Notes: a model not told the origin generated them from the letters alone. A stretch of 64,000 bases of DNA from Pseudomicrostroma phylloplanum (GCA_039545275.1 BCHS01000010.1:620001-684000), one strand, 5' to 3'; positions 29,901 through 40,601 are shown, counted from the first letter of the stretch. Translations and numbers: made by a program.

Positions 29901-31569
29901 TTCGGTCAAGAGCAGCGCACAAAGTACCATGGCACCTACCCTCCCTCTTCGCGCTTCGCAGGCCTATGGACCTCCACCGCGTAGGCCCGCCGTGCCCTCT
30001 CGCCGGCCCACTGAGAAGACGCTCTCGCGAGCAGTGTCCCGGGAATCTCTTGGCAGCGAAGCAGCTCCAACTTCGAGGTCTCCCTCGGCTCAGCAAGCGT
30101 CGGCGCTCTGGACTCAGGCCAAGTCTCGCATGGCAGACAAAGAGGCTAGACAGGCTACTGCCACGCATGCCAAGGACGCGCTCAAGAAGGGTTGGGCAAA
30201 CTGGAATTCCAAGAGACAGGCCAGCGGCGGAAGTTCGATCTCGCTGCAGCAACAGCAGGAGCAACAGTCGGCTAACGTGCGCGAGGAGTGGGACCGTTTG
30301 GACCGAGCCGCCTCAGGCAGAGATGAGAGGCAGCACTACACTCCCGATTCTGTCCCACGTTCGTCTACTAGCTCTGCTGGGTCCTCCACTTGGCAACTGG
30401 GCACCTCTGCTACTGATCCGGCCAGCCTGGGTGCAGGCTTTGGTTTCGAGATGAGCCCTCATGGCTCGCCCGAGTGGCAGAGAACCGGCGATGGGTATCG
30501 CCTGGGAAGTCAACCGTCCACGCAGGCTCACTCTGCATCGTCTGCCTCTCTCAGTGGTAGCAACGCTTCCTACCGCGAGTACAGAGCTGGTCGATCGCGA
30601 GAGACCTCACGGACCTCGTCTCCTGGTACGAGCAGCGGTCCTCCTGCAGACGTCATCTCTTCGACTGACACCGAGACTGGCAGGCCGCGCGCCCCTTCGT
30701 CTACTTCTGTGCGCAAGACCAGTGCAGGCGTTGCCCATTCGGGCTCCCCTTCACAGGACAGCTTTGCCTTCTTGCCTCCTGCCGCCAAGCCAGTGACTGC
30801 GCTGGCGAATGGCACCGCGCCCTCTGAGCTGAGCAGTGCTGGCGAGACGCTCGCGCCGTCAGCTCCCTCAGTCACGCCTGCGACGCCTTCCAAGCCCCAC
30901 TTGACGACAGACGAGACTGATGCTACCCCTCGCAATGAGGTTGATACGCCTCGCAATGCATCAGCTACGTCGTCGGCAGCATCGGCCGCAATGTCACCCA
31001 CCATGTCGCGCGATAGGTCTCGCTCGAGCTCCTCCTCTTCCCCTTCTGCGAGGATTCGATCGCAGCCGGGTCAGATGACCATGATGGCCGTCCCTGGAAT
31101 CCAGCGCAAGAGTGGCGAGCCCACGAGCTTCTCCGCTCCGCCACCGCCGGCTCCACCCGCAAAAGATGAGGGTGGGAAGGCGGCAGGGACGGGCGCAGGG
31201 TCGAGGCTGAGCTTCAGTGGACTCAAGCTGCCCAACTTCGTCGGCGGCATCGCACCCGGTGGAACGACGATGTCCCCGTCTTCGAGTGCGAGGAGCGTGA
31301 GCTCGGAGAGACAGCAGGAGACGCCTGCTCACCAGGCTGCTGCTGCTGCCGATGCGAGTGAGCCAGCTCAAGCTGCGCGGGCAAACGAAGCCCGGAAGTC
31401 TGTCGGGATGCAGGATGCGGAGTCTGCCAAATGTACAAGCGAGACGGCAGGAATGAGCCCAGAAGTCGCAGGTGAGGCTAGTGCAAAGGAGGGGGCAGCA
31501 GCTCCAGCGGTTGTAGACGCAGCAGCGACGAGTCACGACGAGTTTGCAGAGGAGCGAGGGAGACAGTAG
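26914..31569 (+). CDS. NVJ2-like ER membrane tether with PH and SMP lipid-transfer domains
   Basis: One uninterrupted frame of 1551 residues. A membrane segment at residues 5-32 (IFYYLLGGVTFLPLCFIGGF) anchors the protein, as in yeast Nvj2 and animal TEX2/HT008. A PH-like region spans about 250-400 (YFCVLKAPILYLYSS through LEDWYHALIHASL). The SMP domain, a tubular lipid-binding module, spans about 430-620: PIPLRWLNAMVGRIFYSIYR, VKEVHLGNTPPAFSRPMLKS, and MHYRGALRLTISTVL are typical. Such proteins carry ceramide or other lipids at ER contact sites. The last 900 residues are Ser/Pro/Ala/Thr-rich and almost certainly disordered, making the protein about twice the length of yeast Nvj2. It is intron-free, which is unusual beside its neighbours. 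I give no symbol because orthology to NVJ2 is inferred from domain order. Confidence 0.85.
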   Translation: MPSLVSIFYYLLGGVTFLPLCFIGGFIYFYLTAPIADEAERRLSPHPLHDDQDGTDISPEKKAAALDLAVRNAKAQQDLDEAIKNGEAGSTLPTPARQPTIPGAAKRLGPSGAHVPKPHRSAWLVVRKQFEPTPPANKAHGRDTSPHHHHNNNNNGASAASNSGQPESQDATGAHPSSSSSGSKAASGGKPSYMSAMYRGIMDYRASKSDAKRLAGMSSQSVTQTDDSSDAAAAKRPEGVPHPNSSVPPLSAPKDAYFCVLKAPILYLYSSQDVSNPATECLAAIDLRGKRVSMYINQIGDVEGEPGDGPGASAGQDHGTSDDDTADERPQPHFSAKAASMATTLRRIGTKDGELFQKRNAIRIVTPSSSPLQQWFVFLRSSTTLEDWYHALIHASLAPADSSEPPVDPIGPVFDFEDMRGLLSSLDSLPDPIPLRWLNAMVGRIFYSIYRTAWIEEYVTRKLMKKISRVRTPGFLSDIRVKEVHLGNTPPAFSRPMLKSLTGEGEASMEVAMHYRGALRLTISTVLTISLGSRFKPYNVPLVLAVVVTSLEGNLLLQIKPPPSNRIWYGFTSLPKMQIDVEPVVSERKVQWSMVKRLIEGRIKELMMESMVVPNMDDIAFFDTRPSARRGGIWAESAVRREDGKVATGATQEVSKARDEVEKVEAEKKADATSGITSAMKESASTEDQLRNRKKAAEDIAAPAKLDTSVKDEAHSQPASASSPAMAGLSALLARNNAQGVQTSSSSASLPLSTSPTNTISSSMDASRHPDKRAHWFRNQKPQSSLAWGSASVLPNAEGSSVSLPATLGTDAERGEHSTPRISSTASNTALARHAKNRRSVSSMLSTASSAGTDDIHAAMADSMDSSDDEGRRDREETPMPQLEVTTTPGNTLSQTIETSPANAPHAAYDEGETPRPHDAQVQQSAQPSPDKTPGSTRSASPLPPPASAVDPFLELSASPADTSASQSLSPVAIPVLSARTVSPDAVSIASASDTSSVKSSAQSTMAPTLPLRASQAYGPPPRRPAVPSRRPTEKTLSRAVSRESLGSEAAPTSRSPSAQQASALWTQAKSRMADKEARQATATHAKDALKKGWANWNSKRQASGGSSISLQQQQEQQSANVREEWDRLDRAASGRDERQHYTPDSVPRSSTSSAGSSTWQLGTSATDPASLGAGFGFEMSPHGSPEWQRTGDGYRLGSQPSTQAHSASSASLSGSNASYREYRAGRSRETSRTSSPGTSSGPPADVISSTDTETGRPRAPSSTSVRKTSAGVAHSGSPSQDSFAFLPPAAKPVTALANGTAPSELSSAGETLAPSAPSVTPATPSKPHLTTDETDATPRNEVDTPRNASATSSAASAAMSPTMSRDRSRSSSSSSPSARIRSQPGQMTMMAVPGIQRKSGEPTSFSAPPPPAPPAKDEGGKAAGTGAGSRLSFSGLKLPNFVGGIAPGGTTMSPSSSARSVSSERQQETPAHQAAAAADASEPAQAARANEARKSVGMQDAESAKCTSETAGMSPEVAGEASAKEGAAAPAVVDAAATSHDEFAEERGRQ

Positions 31570-31945
31570 GAGCACCAGGATTTTTTTCTGATGATCTTCA
31601 TGGGTCACAATACATTGTACGCCATCACCACACATTGCATCATTCACTTCATGCCACACATGTCACGTCACGAGCCATCGACCTCACGCCTTGATTGCAC
31701 GATGGAAGAGTGAACTCCGCTCCGATACCCGCTGCCCCGAGTCCGCGTCTGCCGCGTGCGGGGCGGCGTGGCCTCGGCTGCAGTGCGAGTGCGGCTCCAC
31801 ATGGCTCGTCTCTCCGCATCCGCTCGACGCCTGCGCCTGTGCTCCTAGCTATATTCCTAGGCCAAGCCTTAGCCCACCATCCTCTTCTACCATACCATAC
31901 ATCTTCATCACCTCCATCGCACTCGCACTCTCCGCAGCAGCAGCC
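31570..31945. other. Intergenic, promoter of the M28 peptidase
   Basis: A 376-base space between two plus-strand genes. The frame of the peptidase is open upstream, but the Met at 31946 starts a good signal peptide, so it is taken as the start. Confidence 0.5.
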
Positions 31946-33275
31946 ATGAAGGTCACTTCACTCCCCCTCGCAGCAGCGGCAGCAGGTGTGGCCCTCCTCT
32001 CTGCGCAGCCAGCCACCGCCTCGCCCCTCCCTCAGCAGCTCTCCTTCAGCGAGTCACCCTCTCTCTCCACGACTCTCTCCCTCCTCTCCTCACTCACCGC
32101 CGCCTCCCTGGACGTCTTTACTCCTCGACTCGTGCAGACCTCCCACGATGAAGCACCCTACTGGGGCTTCCCACACTACCTCCGCTGGAAGGGCGTGCGC
32201 TTCTTTGACGTCACCGACCACATCGACTCCAACGGACAGGACGTGCTTCTCGCCCACTCTCTCCTTCGCACAAGCGACAAGAAGTCCTCTTCTTTCCCCT
32301 CGAAGTTGTCCTACCAGCACGAGGTGGGCAAAGTACACGCCAACATCTCCCAGTCTGGCCCACGCGCAAACATTGCCGCCTTCACCTCCTTCACCAACCG
32401 GTACTACAAGTCTGGCTCGGGCAAACAATCTCAGCAGTGGCTCCTCGCCAAAGTCAAGGAGATCACCTCTGTAGACGATGGGATCACTGTAGAGGAGTTT
32501 GAGCATCCGTGGGGACAGAATTCGATTATCGCGAAGATTCCCGCGACGGATAGGGACAAGGCGGAGGAGAATGGGAGGATCGTGGTGGGGTCGCATCAGG
32601 ACTCGGTGAACCTCCTGTGAGTGTGGGGCGATAGCTGGGGGCTGGTCCTTACTGAGCGACAACGCTGACTTCTTCTTTTTTGCTGACTTTATCTTACCCT
32701 CTTCCAGCTTCCCGTACCTCCCAGCTCCAGGCGCAGACGACGACGGATCCGGCACAGTGACGCAGCTGGAGTCCCTGCGAGCTCTCCTCGCCCTAGGCTG
32801 GAAACCATCACACAGCGACGTCGAATTCCACTTCTACTCTGCCGAAGAAGGCGGTCTTCTCGGCTCTCAAGCTGTAGCAAGATCATATGCCGAGTCGGGG
32901 AAAAAGGTGCGCGCGATGAGCCAGTTCGACATGACTGCGTTCATCAAGGCGGGCACTAACGCGACCATTGGCGTCATCACCGACGTCGTCTCTCCGGAGC
33001 TGACCGCCTTTAATCGTCTGCTCATCGACGAGTACCTGGACGTGCCGTGGGTGGACACCCAGCTCGGGTACGCTGGGAGCGATCATGCCTCGTGGACCAA
33101 AGTTGGCGTGCCCTCGGCATTCAGCGTAGAGGCGACGTTTGGGGATTGTAACCTCAAGAGGATCCACACCACCTCGGACACCTTCACCCACGATGAGTAC
33201 AGCTTTGAGCATATCTTGAGGTTTAGCCGGCTGAGCAGCGCGTTCATCATTGAGCTTGCTGGTTGGGGCAAGTAG
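31946..33275 (+). CDS. Secreted M28-family zinc aminopeptidase (leucine aminopeptidase type)
   Basis: Exons 31946-32616 and 32708-33275 (GTGAGT donor, TTCCAG acceptor, phase 2) give 412 residues. Residues 1-26 (MKVTSLPLAAAAAGVALLSA) form a signal peptide. A propeptide-like part follows, then the M28 catalytic domain: GSHQDSVNLL (His ligand), APGADDDGSGT (bridging Asp), FYSAEEGGLLGSQA (catalytic and zinc Glu), MSQFDMTAF (Asp ligand) and KRIHTTSDTF (last His ligand), all the expected two-zinc residues in order. The family cuts N-terminal residues from peptides outside the cell; fungal LapA-type enzymes are the nearest relatives. The 3' end is 205 bases from the convergent LSG1 gene. Confidence 0.9.
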
Positions 33276-33480
33276 AAGCTGAGGGAGGAGGGGCGCAGAA
33301 GCCTCCATCTCACAACTCACAACTCACTAGCGCTTCTCGGTCTGTCTCACAATCAACACATCATTGTACACATCATTGTAAATCTCGCTGCAATCTATGT
33401 CTCATTACTGCGCCCACTAGTATATGCAAGCATGACCGTCTGTCTGTCGCTCCCCTGTTCGCCCTCCTTCATGCCGGCCC

Positions 33481-35790
33481 TCAATCATCATTCACACCAG
33501 CATACCTCACCTTTCCCTTCTTATGTCCCTTGAAGTGCTTCTTGCCCTTCATCTGAGGCCCGTCCGCCTGCGCCTGCATCAGGGGCGATCCATCCGGTGC
33601 CAATCTACCCTGAATGACTCCACGTCCAGGCAGACCCTTCCTCCCTCTGGCCGCCACACCATTCGAGGCGCCATTGGCGAAAAAGGCCGCGTCGAGGGCC
33701 CGGGACTTGACGCCTCCCTGCGGTGCGGGCCTGGGCGCACCGTCTGCTCCTTCTTCTTCCTCTGCGTGGAGGTTGAGAGCAGGGTCGTACCTACGCCCTT
33801 TGAGGGCCTCCCTGGCTCTTGTGCGCTGCTCCTGGTTGAAAGCGTCTGCAGCGACTCCTGGAGGAGGATTGCAGTAGAGGAGCTTGGCATTGACATAGTC
33901 CTTGAGCACGTACCGCGCCGCCCTGCTCTCGTCTGGGTTACCCTGACCCTGTCGGACAAATCCGCGCGCGACGGCATAGGCTGCCAGGAGCTCTAGACCA
34001 GTGGGGATGCCCGTACCGCCTTCTTCGATGGGTAGGGTGGGGATGCGGATGCCGTAGTAGCCCTCGACGATGTCCTTTGGCATTCGCCTGGCCACGAGCT
34101 CCGCGGGAGCAGTGTACTCGCGCATCTGGTCGATGGGGAGGATACCGTCTACCACTAGCTCACCGGTGGAGGTGGCAAATTGCGGGAACACTAGACCAGG
34201 ACAGTCGCAGAGCGTCACTTGCTCTGAGAAGGGCAGAGTCTGGAAGTGCTTCGTCTTGCCTGGTGTAGAGGAGACGGACACTTTCTTCGAGCCGAGCAAT
34301 GCATTGATCGTCGAGGACTTTCCGACGTTTGGGTAGCCGACGAGACCGACTGTCAGCTGCGAGGGAGTGCCGTGCTCGTTTGTGAAATCTGTGAGGGGAG
34401 GTGCGGAGGCCATGAAGAGCTCCTCGAGCTCGAGGACATTGAGGACTCTTGTGGGATCGCTCTGAGGCGTAGTGGCCACCTTGACCGCATCGTCCGAGTC
34501 CTTGACGGAGGTCTGAGCTTCTGCTGCTACCTTCTCCTCGAGGTCTGCCTTCTCGCCGTGGACAGTATCATCGAGCATACGGTCGGTCGCTTCTGCGCCT
34601 ACGAGGGGTTTCGCATGGCGAACTCCGAGGGTGACAGCCTCTGTGGCTTCTGTGAGGTCCTCGCTATCGCTGTTGGCCTCCACTTCCTCATCATCCTCTT
34701 CGTCCTCCTCGTTTGTGGGCTCCGTCTCAGCTTCAGCCTCTTCCTTGGCCGCTTGAAGAGCAGCAGCGTTGGCGGCGCTAAAGAAGGCGTAGCGGATGCC
34801 GTGCTTCTCAAAGTAAGCTGCCCACTCCTTCCTCTGTCCCTCGTCCAGCAGATCCGCCTTGTTGATGAGCAAAAGATTTCTCCGAGGGCCCTTGACTGCG
34901 CTCGTCTTCTTTGACTCTTTCTCTCCATCCTCTCCAACCTCTTCCACCTCGTCTGTGGCGTACTGCAGCCCACTCTTGCTGACTACGCCTAGACTGGTGA
35001 CGTACTTCTCCAGGTCCTCGCAACGGAAGCTGAGAGGGTTCCTGGCATCTACGATCTGTACGACCAGGTGGGACCTCTCCAGTACCCTCCACAATTGCCG
35101 CCAGACTTCGATGTTGCGCTCGAATGGAGTCAGGAGTAGCATCTGAGCGTCGGTCAGCTGGGCGAGGTTTCTACGCCAGTCAAGGAAAGAGTCCTTTTCT
35201 GCGCGAGCTAGGGAAGCAGGGGTCGTCTTGGCATCCCAAGCAGGTCTGACGAGAGTGGTGATGCGTTGGAGAGCAGGGTGAGCCGAGCGTTTTACCATCT
35301 CTGAGACTCCAGCTGCGACTCACCTCCTGGGTACCCTGAGCCTCTGCTTGTTCTCCCTCTGTTTGCTGAGTACCTCCTTCTCCTGCTGACCACTGAGCAG
35401 GAATGGATTATTCCCCCTCTGTCCTCCCGCTCCAGCTCCAGGCGCCTGCACCACGGTCACATTTCTCCTCTCGGCGGTAAAGTCCTGCTCTGCGAGCTGT
35501 GCGGTGCTGAGGAACTCCTCGAGGTCTCCTTGGTGAGTGACAGAGGAGAGGCCGTGCTTGGAGGAAGAGGACATGTCGGTTGTGTGAAACTCGGAGCGCG
35601 GGCGGTCCTTTGCGTCCTTGGCTCTGCGGTTGATGATGGCATGGCCGAGGCCCACCTTGTTACGAGATTGTGGAAGAGGCTGCGAGGGGGGACAGAGTGA
35701 GGGTGGGCAGTCAGTCTTGTGAATCAGCATCGTCGTACGGCTTCTCATATCAATCATCTCTGCGCCAGTATGAGTTCAGCTACTTACCAT
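33481..35790 (-). CDS. LSG1: Cytoplasmic 60S maturation GTPase LSG1
   Basis: Exons 35790-35788, 35679-35324 and 35245-33481 give 707 residues. Exon 1 holds the ATG only; it is followed by GTAAGT, and exon 2 opens with PLPQSRNKVGLGHAI, the conserved LSG1 start. An ATG at 35298 that would give a long single frame lies inside intron 2: splicing restores RLRVPRRPAWDAKTT, the family's continuous sequence. LSG1 is a circularly permuted GTPase that helps release Nmd3 from pre-60S subunits in the cytoplasm. G4 (LLINKADLL, about 250) precedes G1 (GYPNVGKSS, about 420) and G3 (DCPG, about 467). LLTPFERNIEVWRQLWRV is also typical. An acidic insertion of about 120 residues lies between G4 and G1. The C terminus is Lys/His-rich (GKKHFKGHKKGK). 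Confidence 0.92.
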
Positions 35791-36384
35791 GATGGAGTCC
35801 GCCTCAATGTAGTGTCTTGGTATACTGTGACTAGCAGTGGTGAGGAAGTGCAAGTGGCCTGTCCTTGGTCCCTGGTATCCTCTCAGCCCAAATTTCTTTT
35901 ATCTGAGTGGAGCAGCCGACCGAAATTCCGAGCGGACCGGCGACGAGGAGCGGACATCGGAACGGAAGCAATGCGGAACAGCGCCCCCGCCCGCGTGTGA
36001 GCGAGATTGCGATGCAGGTGAGCCATCGAGTGGCTGCCGCCGATCAGCTCAGGAGCGGATACACACACGCAAAGGGCACAAGCCGGCAACCAATGGCGGC
36101 ACGGCGGATACGCGGATAGGCAGAAGACGTGGGGCAATAGGATGGCAGACAGGTCGATTGACGGTCCCCTGTTGCGGCAACACAGGGCCACACGTTGACG
36201 GGGGAATGCACCGCAATCGAAAGCAATGTGTCACCGTGGGTCTTGGCTACGTCGCACCTGCCCTACCAAGCTCACTCCTCCATCGTTACCACCCTGGTTG
36301 TCTCTACAACTCACCCATCTCAGTGATTCCTCTCACTCCTCCTTCCACTCACGCTTCTGCCCCTCCCTCTCTGCACCGCTCCCG
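35791..36384. promoter_or_regulatory. Divergent promoter region, LSG1 / membrane protein
   Basis: No coding evidence; a C/T-rich leader (36255-36380) precedes the plus-strand start. The plus-strand frame is open back to 36226 but lacks similarity to anything and would not form a targeting signal. Confidence 0.45.
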
Positions 36385-37554
36385 ATGCCTCTCCTTCACC
36401 CCAATCGCGTTGTCCTCACCAACCGCCTCTGGGTCCTCATCGGCGTGCTCACCGCTCTGATCATCACTGCCTTCCTGGTCATACTCATGCTAGTACTACA
36501 TAGGAAGCGCAACCAGCTGCCCGTACCCGTTGCCCTTGCCCACAGAGAAGACCCTCTGGATATACAGCCCTCCCACCCACCGGCTTATACATACTTGCAA
36601 CCCTCGTCGGCTTCGGCACACACCAAAGCCTACCGGGCACCAAGCCCAGGCACCACGAAGAGATCGATGTACACGGGACCTTCCGCTGCTATCGCACCCA
36701 GTAGGCCTTCCATCTCGTCATACAGCTCCAGAAGCAGATTGTGGTCACCACCAGCGAGTGTCGTAGCCCATGGTCCAGGTTGGAGCAAGGCGACAACCCC
36801 GCCACATACCCAGGCGAGTCTCTCGACGCTGGCCTCGACCTGGTCTTGCTCTACTCTGGCCGCGCCGGCACCTGGTGCTCAGAAGCTATTCCAAGAGCAC
36901 GGCTCGCTCATTCGTAGCCAGATGTCATCACTCGTTGCTACACCTGAATCAGGCAGTACCAGTCTCGCGCGACCTTACGTTCAACGCTCCCTATGGCAGC
37001 GTTCACCTATCAACCCACAGCCTACCAGTCAAGCTCAAGCTACCAATCCCTACTCGACAGCAATCACAACATCTCCGACAGTCCAGATCTGCCGCGACCC
37101 CACCTGCTCTCTGCACCCAGCCCGACCACGAAGCACCTCCCTCCCAGCACGTATCGACGCGGACCCTCCTTGCGCACTCAGGCACACCCCGCTCCCTTCA
37201 AGCACATCCACCCTGACTACCGTGGGCGAGTCGACGATTGTGGAGCAGCAGGAATGGCGCGTTACAACCAGCACCAAGATGGAGAAGGGAGCAGAGGGAG
37301 AGGGAGAGGGAGAGGGAGAGGGGGAGGGGGAGGCGAGCGTGGATAGTTTTGTCGCCGTCATGCTGAAGCGGTGCTCCACCAGGAGGGAGGATAGCCAGAG
37401 CATTGAGAAACACGCTGAAGAGGAGGTGCACGAGTACAGGGATGGGATCGTAGATGCCAACGAGCGTCTAGCGGCAGTATTTGAGGCGCTAGGACTTGAG
37501 AAGGTTGACATTACAGTGTCACGACCTCACGATGCCGTGCAGGCTTTGGCGTGA
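36385..37554 (+). CDS. Single-pass membrane protein with Ser/Pro-rich tail, unknown
   Basis: From ATG 36385 the frame gives 389 residues and no intron. Residues 14-38 are one hydrophobic segment (LWVLIGVLTALIITAFLVIL) flanked by Arg before and RKR after, so the short N terminus is probably outside or luminal and the long tail cytosolic. The tail is Ser/Thr/Pro-rich and disordered, contains a run of Gly-Glu pairs (encoded by a GGGAGA repeat at 37294-37334) and ends with a possible helix (RDGIVDANERLAAVFEALGL). No domain was recognised; the layout resembles plasma-membrane or sensor-like fungal proteins with a small N terminus, which is only a guess. The ATG at 36226 is less likely because the preceding 53 residues have no helix or signal character. 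Confidence 0.6.
   Translation: MPLLHPNRVVLTNRLWVLIGVLTALIITAFLVILMLVLHRKRNQLPVPVALAHREDPLDIQPSHPPAYTYLQPSSASAHTKAYRAPSPGTTKRSMYTGPSAAIAPSRPSISSYSSRSRLWSPPASVVAHGPGWSKATTPPHTQASLSTLASTWSCSTLAAPAPGAQKLFQEHGSLIRSQMSSLVATPESGSTSLARPYVQRSLWQRSPINPQPTSQAQATNPYSTAITTSPTVQICRDPTCSLHPARPRSTSLPARIDADPPCALRHTPLPSSTSTLTTVGESTIVEQQEWRVTTSTKMEKGAEGEGEGEGEGEGEASVDSFVAVMLKRCSTRREDSQSIEKHAEEEVHEYRDGIVDANERLAAVFEALGLEKVDITVSRPHDAVQALA
37294..37334. repeat. GGGAGA-type hexamer repeat
   Basis: About seven GAGGGA-like hexamers in frame in the membrane-protein gene, encoding alternating Gly-Glu. Confidence 0.8.
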
Positions 37555-38236
37555 TGCGACACGCATGGAGTGCTAATGCCGCCATCCGCTAGGTCTCTGT
37601 ACTTTCTTGCGTACTTGCCTACGTCTTTCGCTGCTTTTACTTCTCAATGCTTATCGCTCTATCTTTGAGGCCGGCGCAGCAAAGGAAACCTGAGAGCTCG
37701 CCGCCAAGGAGGGCAGCCACCTTACCGCCCGGATCCCCGGCGTGTCTTTCACTCTTCCTCGCCCCCAACCAAAAGCAACAAAAGGACCAGTCTGTGTCTG
37801 TGTGTTCACACAGACGGCCCGTAAACTGCGATGGGGGCCAAAAAAGGAACAAGAGAATCGGGGACAAAAAACTTCAGCATCCAGGATTCCCGCGTGGTCC
37901 CCCACCGCAGTACTGACTGGACGGTACCTTGCTTAACTTCGCAGATCGGACGGGATGCGGTGCTTTCAAGGTCCTATGGCCGAAGATGAAAGACATACTT
38001 CAAGAGGGGTACATGACCTGTCTGCAACGGCTTCTGAGTCGGAAGAGAAGGGAAGGCACTTCTGACCGCATCACAACGACGGATCACGAACATCTTGGTA
38101 GCGCTGATGATAGTATATTGTACAATGGGCAATGAGACAGAGACAGAGACTGCAAAGGGTATCCAACAACGACGAATGTGCGAGGAACAAGAGCCTGCAA
38201 CGCATCTACATTCTCTCCGTTCCCTCCCTTCTTCTC
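37555..38236. other. Convergent intergenic space, 0.68 kb
   Basis: Between the membrane-protein gene and RRB1, both ending here. Larger than other convergent gaps in this window, but the open frames (37640-37930, both strands) have no motif or splice structure. Nothing else seen. Confidence 0.45.
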
Positions 38237-40262
38237 TTACACCGAAATGGTCTTGAACAAGTGGAATCCATCGGCACTGGTGCTCGTCAGCATACCGGGG
38301 ATCTGCTCATTCCAGTGCACCTCCTTGATTTCACTCGCGCCCTGGTGGCAGAAGAGGAGCTGCGAGGGCACCTCCCTGCCGTCGGGACCATAGCGTGCGC
38401 CTGCGCCTCCTTCCTCGTCTTCGTCCTGCTCCACCGACAGGTCCCACAGGGTCACCTGGTCGTCTCGGCCAGAGGCGGCGAAGACGGACTCTTCTGTTGG
38501 GTGCCACTCGACAGAGGAGATTGGACCGGTGTGCCAGTTGAAGCTGGCGACGGGCAGAGGCTTGCTGGTAGCGTCCTTCTTGAAGTTCCTCAGGTCCCAG
38601 ACGTTCAGACCACCCTCGTCTCCACCAGACAGCAGCAGGTAGCCAGTCTTCTTGTTCCAGGAGATGACATTCACGTCTGTAGGGTGAGCCTTGTCGACTG
38701 TGATGACGCTCTTGCGCGACTTCAGTCGGACGTCCCACACTCTGACAGAAGTGTCTGCCGAGCAACTTGCAAAGACGGTCGTCTCGCTGGGAGACCATTG
38801 CAGGTCCTCGACCGAGGATGTGTGGGATGTGAATGGTGTAGGATTCGTGGTGAACCCAGAGTTGTTCGATGTGGTGAGGTAGATGTTGGAGAACAGGTCA
38901 CCGGTGAGCAGTCGGAGGTTGGATGCTCTGCTACCGGAGGCGCCGCCTGCGGAGACACCGGCCCAGTCCATAGCGTAGCCTTCGACGCCATTGTGAGCTT
39001 CGACTGTGTAGAGGGGTGTCCCCACCTTCTTCTTGTCGTACTGAGTGCCTGGACGGTCGAGGGCGTTGAACAGAGGACGAACATCGAAGATGTGCACTTT
39101 GCCCAGCTCTGACCATGTTGCTACTGGGTAGGGATCGAGGCAGGGCTCGAGATCTGAGGTCGGTGTGGAGGTGGGAGCAGCTCGTACCCTGTTGATGCCT
39201 CCCATATGCGGGATAGATCGATACTCAAGGATAGCATCGTCGTCCAGGTTGTCGTCGTCGTCATCATCATCCTCGTCGTCAGATGTGTCTGTTGCAAAGG
39301 CAGGAGGGGAAGCACTTAGTCAGACATGCTGCAGCTTCTGTACTGCGCTCCTGCTGTGGCTTTCCTCCTCTTCCTGCTTCCAACCTTTCTCTCCCCTTTT
39401 GGCTCAGACAAATGTATTAGGTAGCGAGATATTTTCGGCATCGTGAGCACCCGATCATCCGGTAAAGGACAATCAGGGCCACATACAGCCAAATGCCTCA
39501 AGCATCATCGCCGAGAGAGAGAAAGGCTTCCCCACCTGCTGCGTCTGCTGCCGCATGGACACTGCTACTCACTTCCATCTTTATTTGTCCTGTGCATGCC
39601 GCTGGCCTTCATGACCATGAGCTCATTGTTCTTGGCAGTGTCGGCTTGTGTTCCCGCGGCAAAGTAAGCTGTGTGTGGGTACTTTTGCCGGTCCGATCCC
39701 AAGTGGTCCTTGAGAAAGTCAAAGGACAGGCAAGGCCATGTAACATTGAGCCTGTGGAGCATTTCGTATGCTGATTGATCTGGTTCTAGTTGCTGCCCGG
39801 GCTCTAGTGCGTCTCCAGGCAAATACACTTGTGCTTCCGGCTCGACCTCTTCGTCTTCGTCGCCTTCTGGCCGTTGGATCTCTCCATCATCCTTGACGCC
39901 TGCGAAGGTGAGAGGAGAGATAGTCGAAGGTCAGCGGAAAGGTCTTGAGAAGCCCCGCCTTGGCGCTTTTGGAACACGGTCTGCTCACCATCGATCTCCA
40001 TGCCCTCGTCGTCCTCGTCACCGTTGGCGTCCACGACTTCGCCCTCGTCGCTCTCGCTCTCCATCTCATCCTCGAACTGATCCTCAAACTCTCCCATGCC
40101 ATCCTCGTCATCTCCAGCCTGTGCCCTCGAGGTGGAAGCCGAGGCGTCAGCCGACGTCTTTGCCTTCTGTGCCGACGGGCCCGCCGCCGCCGACGACGAG
40201 GAGGAAGCGTCGTCTACATCTGCGGGCCTCTTTGAAGATGGAGATGCAGCACGCTTCGACAT
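38237..40262 (-). CDS. RRB1: Ribosome assembly WD40 chaperone RRB1 (GRWD1 type)
   Basis: Exons 40262-39989, 39899-39573 and 39288-38237 (phase 1 introns, GTGAGC and GTGAGT donors) give 550 residues. Rrb1 is the dedicated chaperone of ribosomal protein uL3 (Rpl3) and acts in the nucleolus and nucleus. The N-terminal 120 residues are Ser/Ala-rich, then strongly acidic (DEDGMGEFEDQFEDEMESES). QVYLPGDALEPGQQLEPDQS and YEMLHRLNVTWPCLSFDFL are signature RRB1 sequence. The second junction gives an Asp-rich linker followed by LEYRSIPHMGGINRVRA. WD repeats follow, with SVRVWDVRLKSRK, DVNVISWNKKTGYLLLSGGD, GLNVWDLR, SVEWHPTEESVFAASGRDDQ and the ending GASEIKEVHWNEQIPGM. All fit the usual length of about 510 with a longer acidic part. 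Confidence 0.92.
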
Positions 40263-40601
40263 TGCGATGTACAAGGGAAGGCAACGAGAGGAGAAGTGCA
40301 AACAAGTAGAAGGACAAAAGTCAAGAGAAAGCGAGGCAGCCGCACGCCAAATGTCAAAAGGAAGGACTGAGGTCAAATTTTTCCAGAGGCAGGCAGGCAG
40401 GCAGGCGGGCACCGCGCAGCCACAGCCGCCGATCGGAAGCAGCACACACTCACTCGGCCCGCCAGAGATGCTCCACCCAAGCAATCCGCCGGTAGAACAG
40501 GACAGACAGACGGGCCGAGCAAGCATCCAACACCTTCCGCACCAACAGCCGCAGATCCACCTATACCAGTGTCTCCACTCCTCGTACATCCACATCACAT
40601 C
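40263..40601. promoter_or_regulatory. Divergent promoter, RRB1 / TIM8
   Basis: A 339-base bidirectional space. It contains four or five tandem GGCA units (40387-40410). No TATA box is obvious. Confidence 0.45.

Noticed and set aside
33481..35298. LSG1 as a single-exon gene starting at 35298
   Set aside because: The first 17 codons are intronic; the conserved N terminus lies in the upstream exons and joins in frame.
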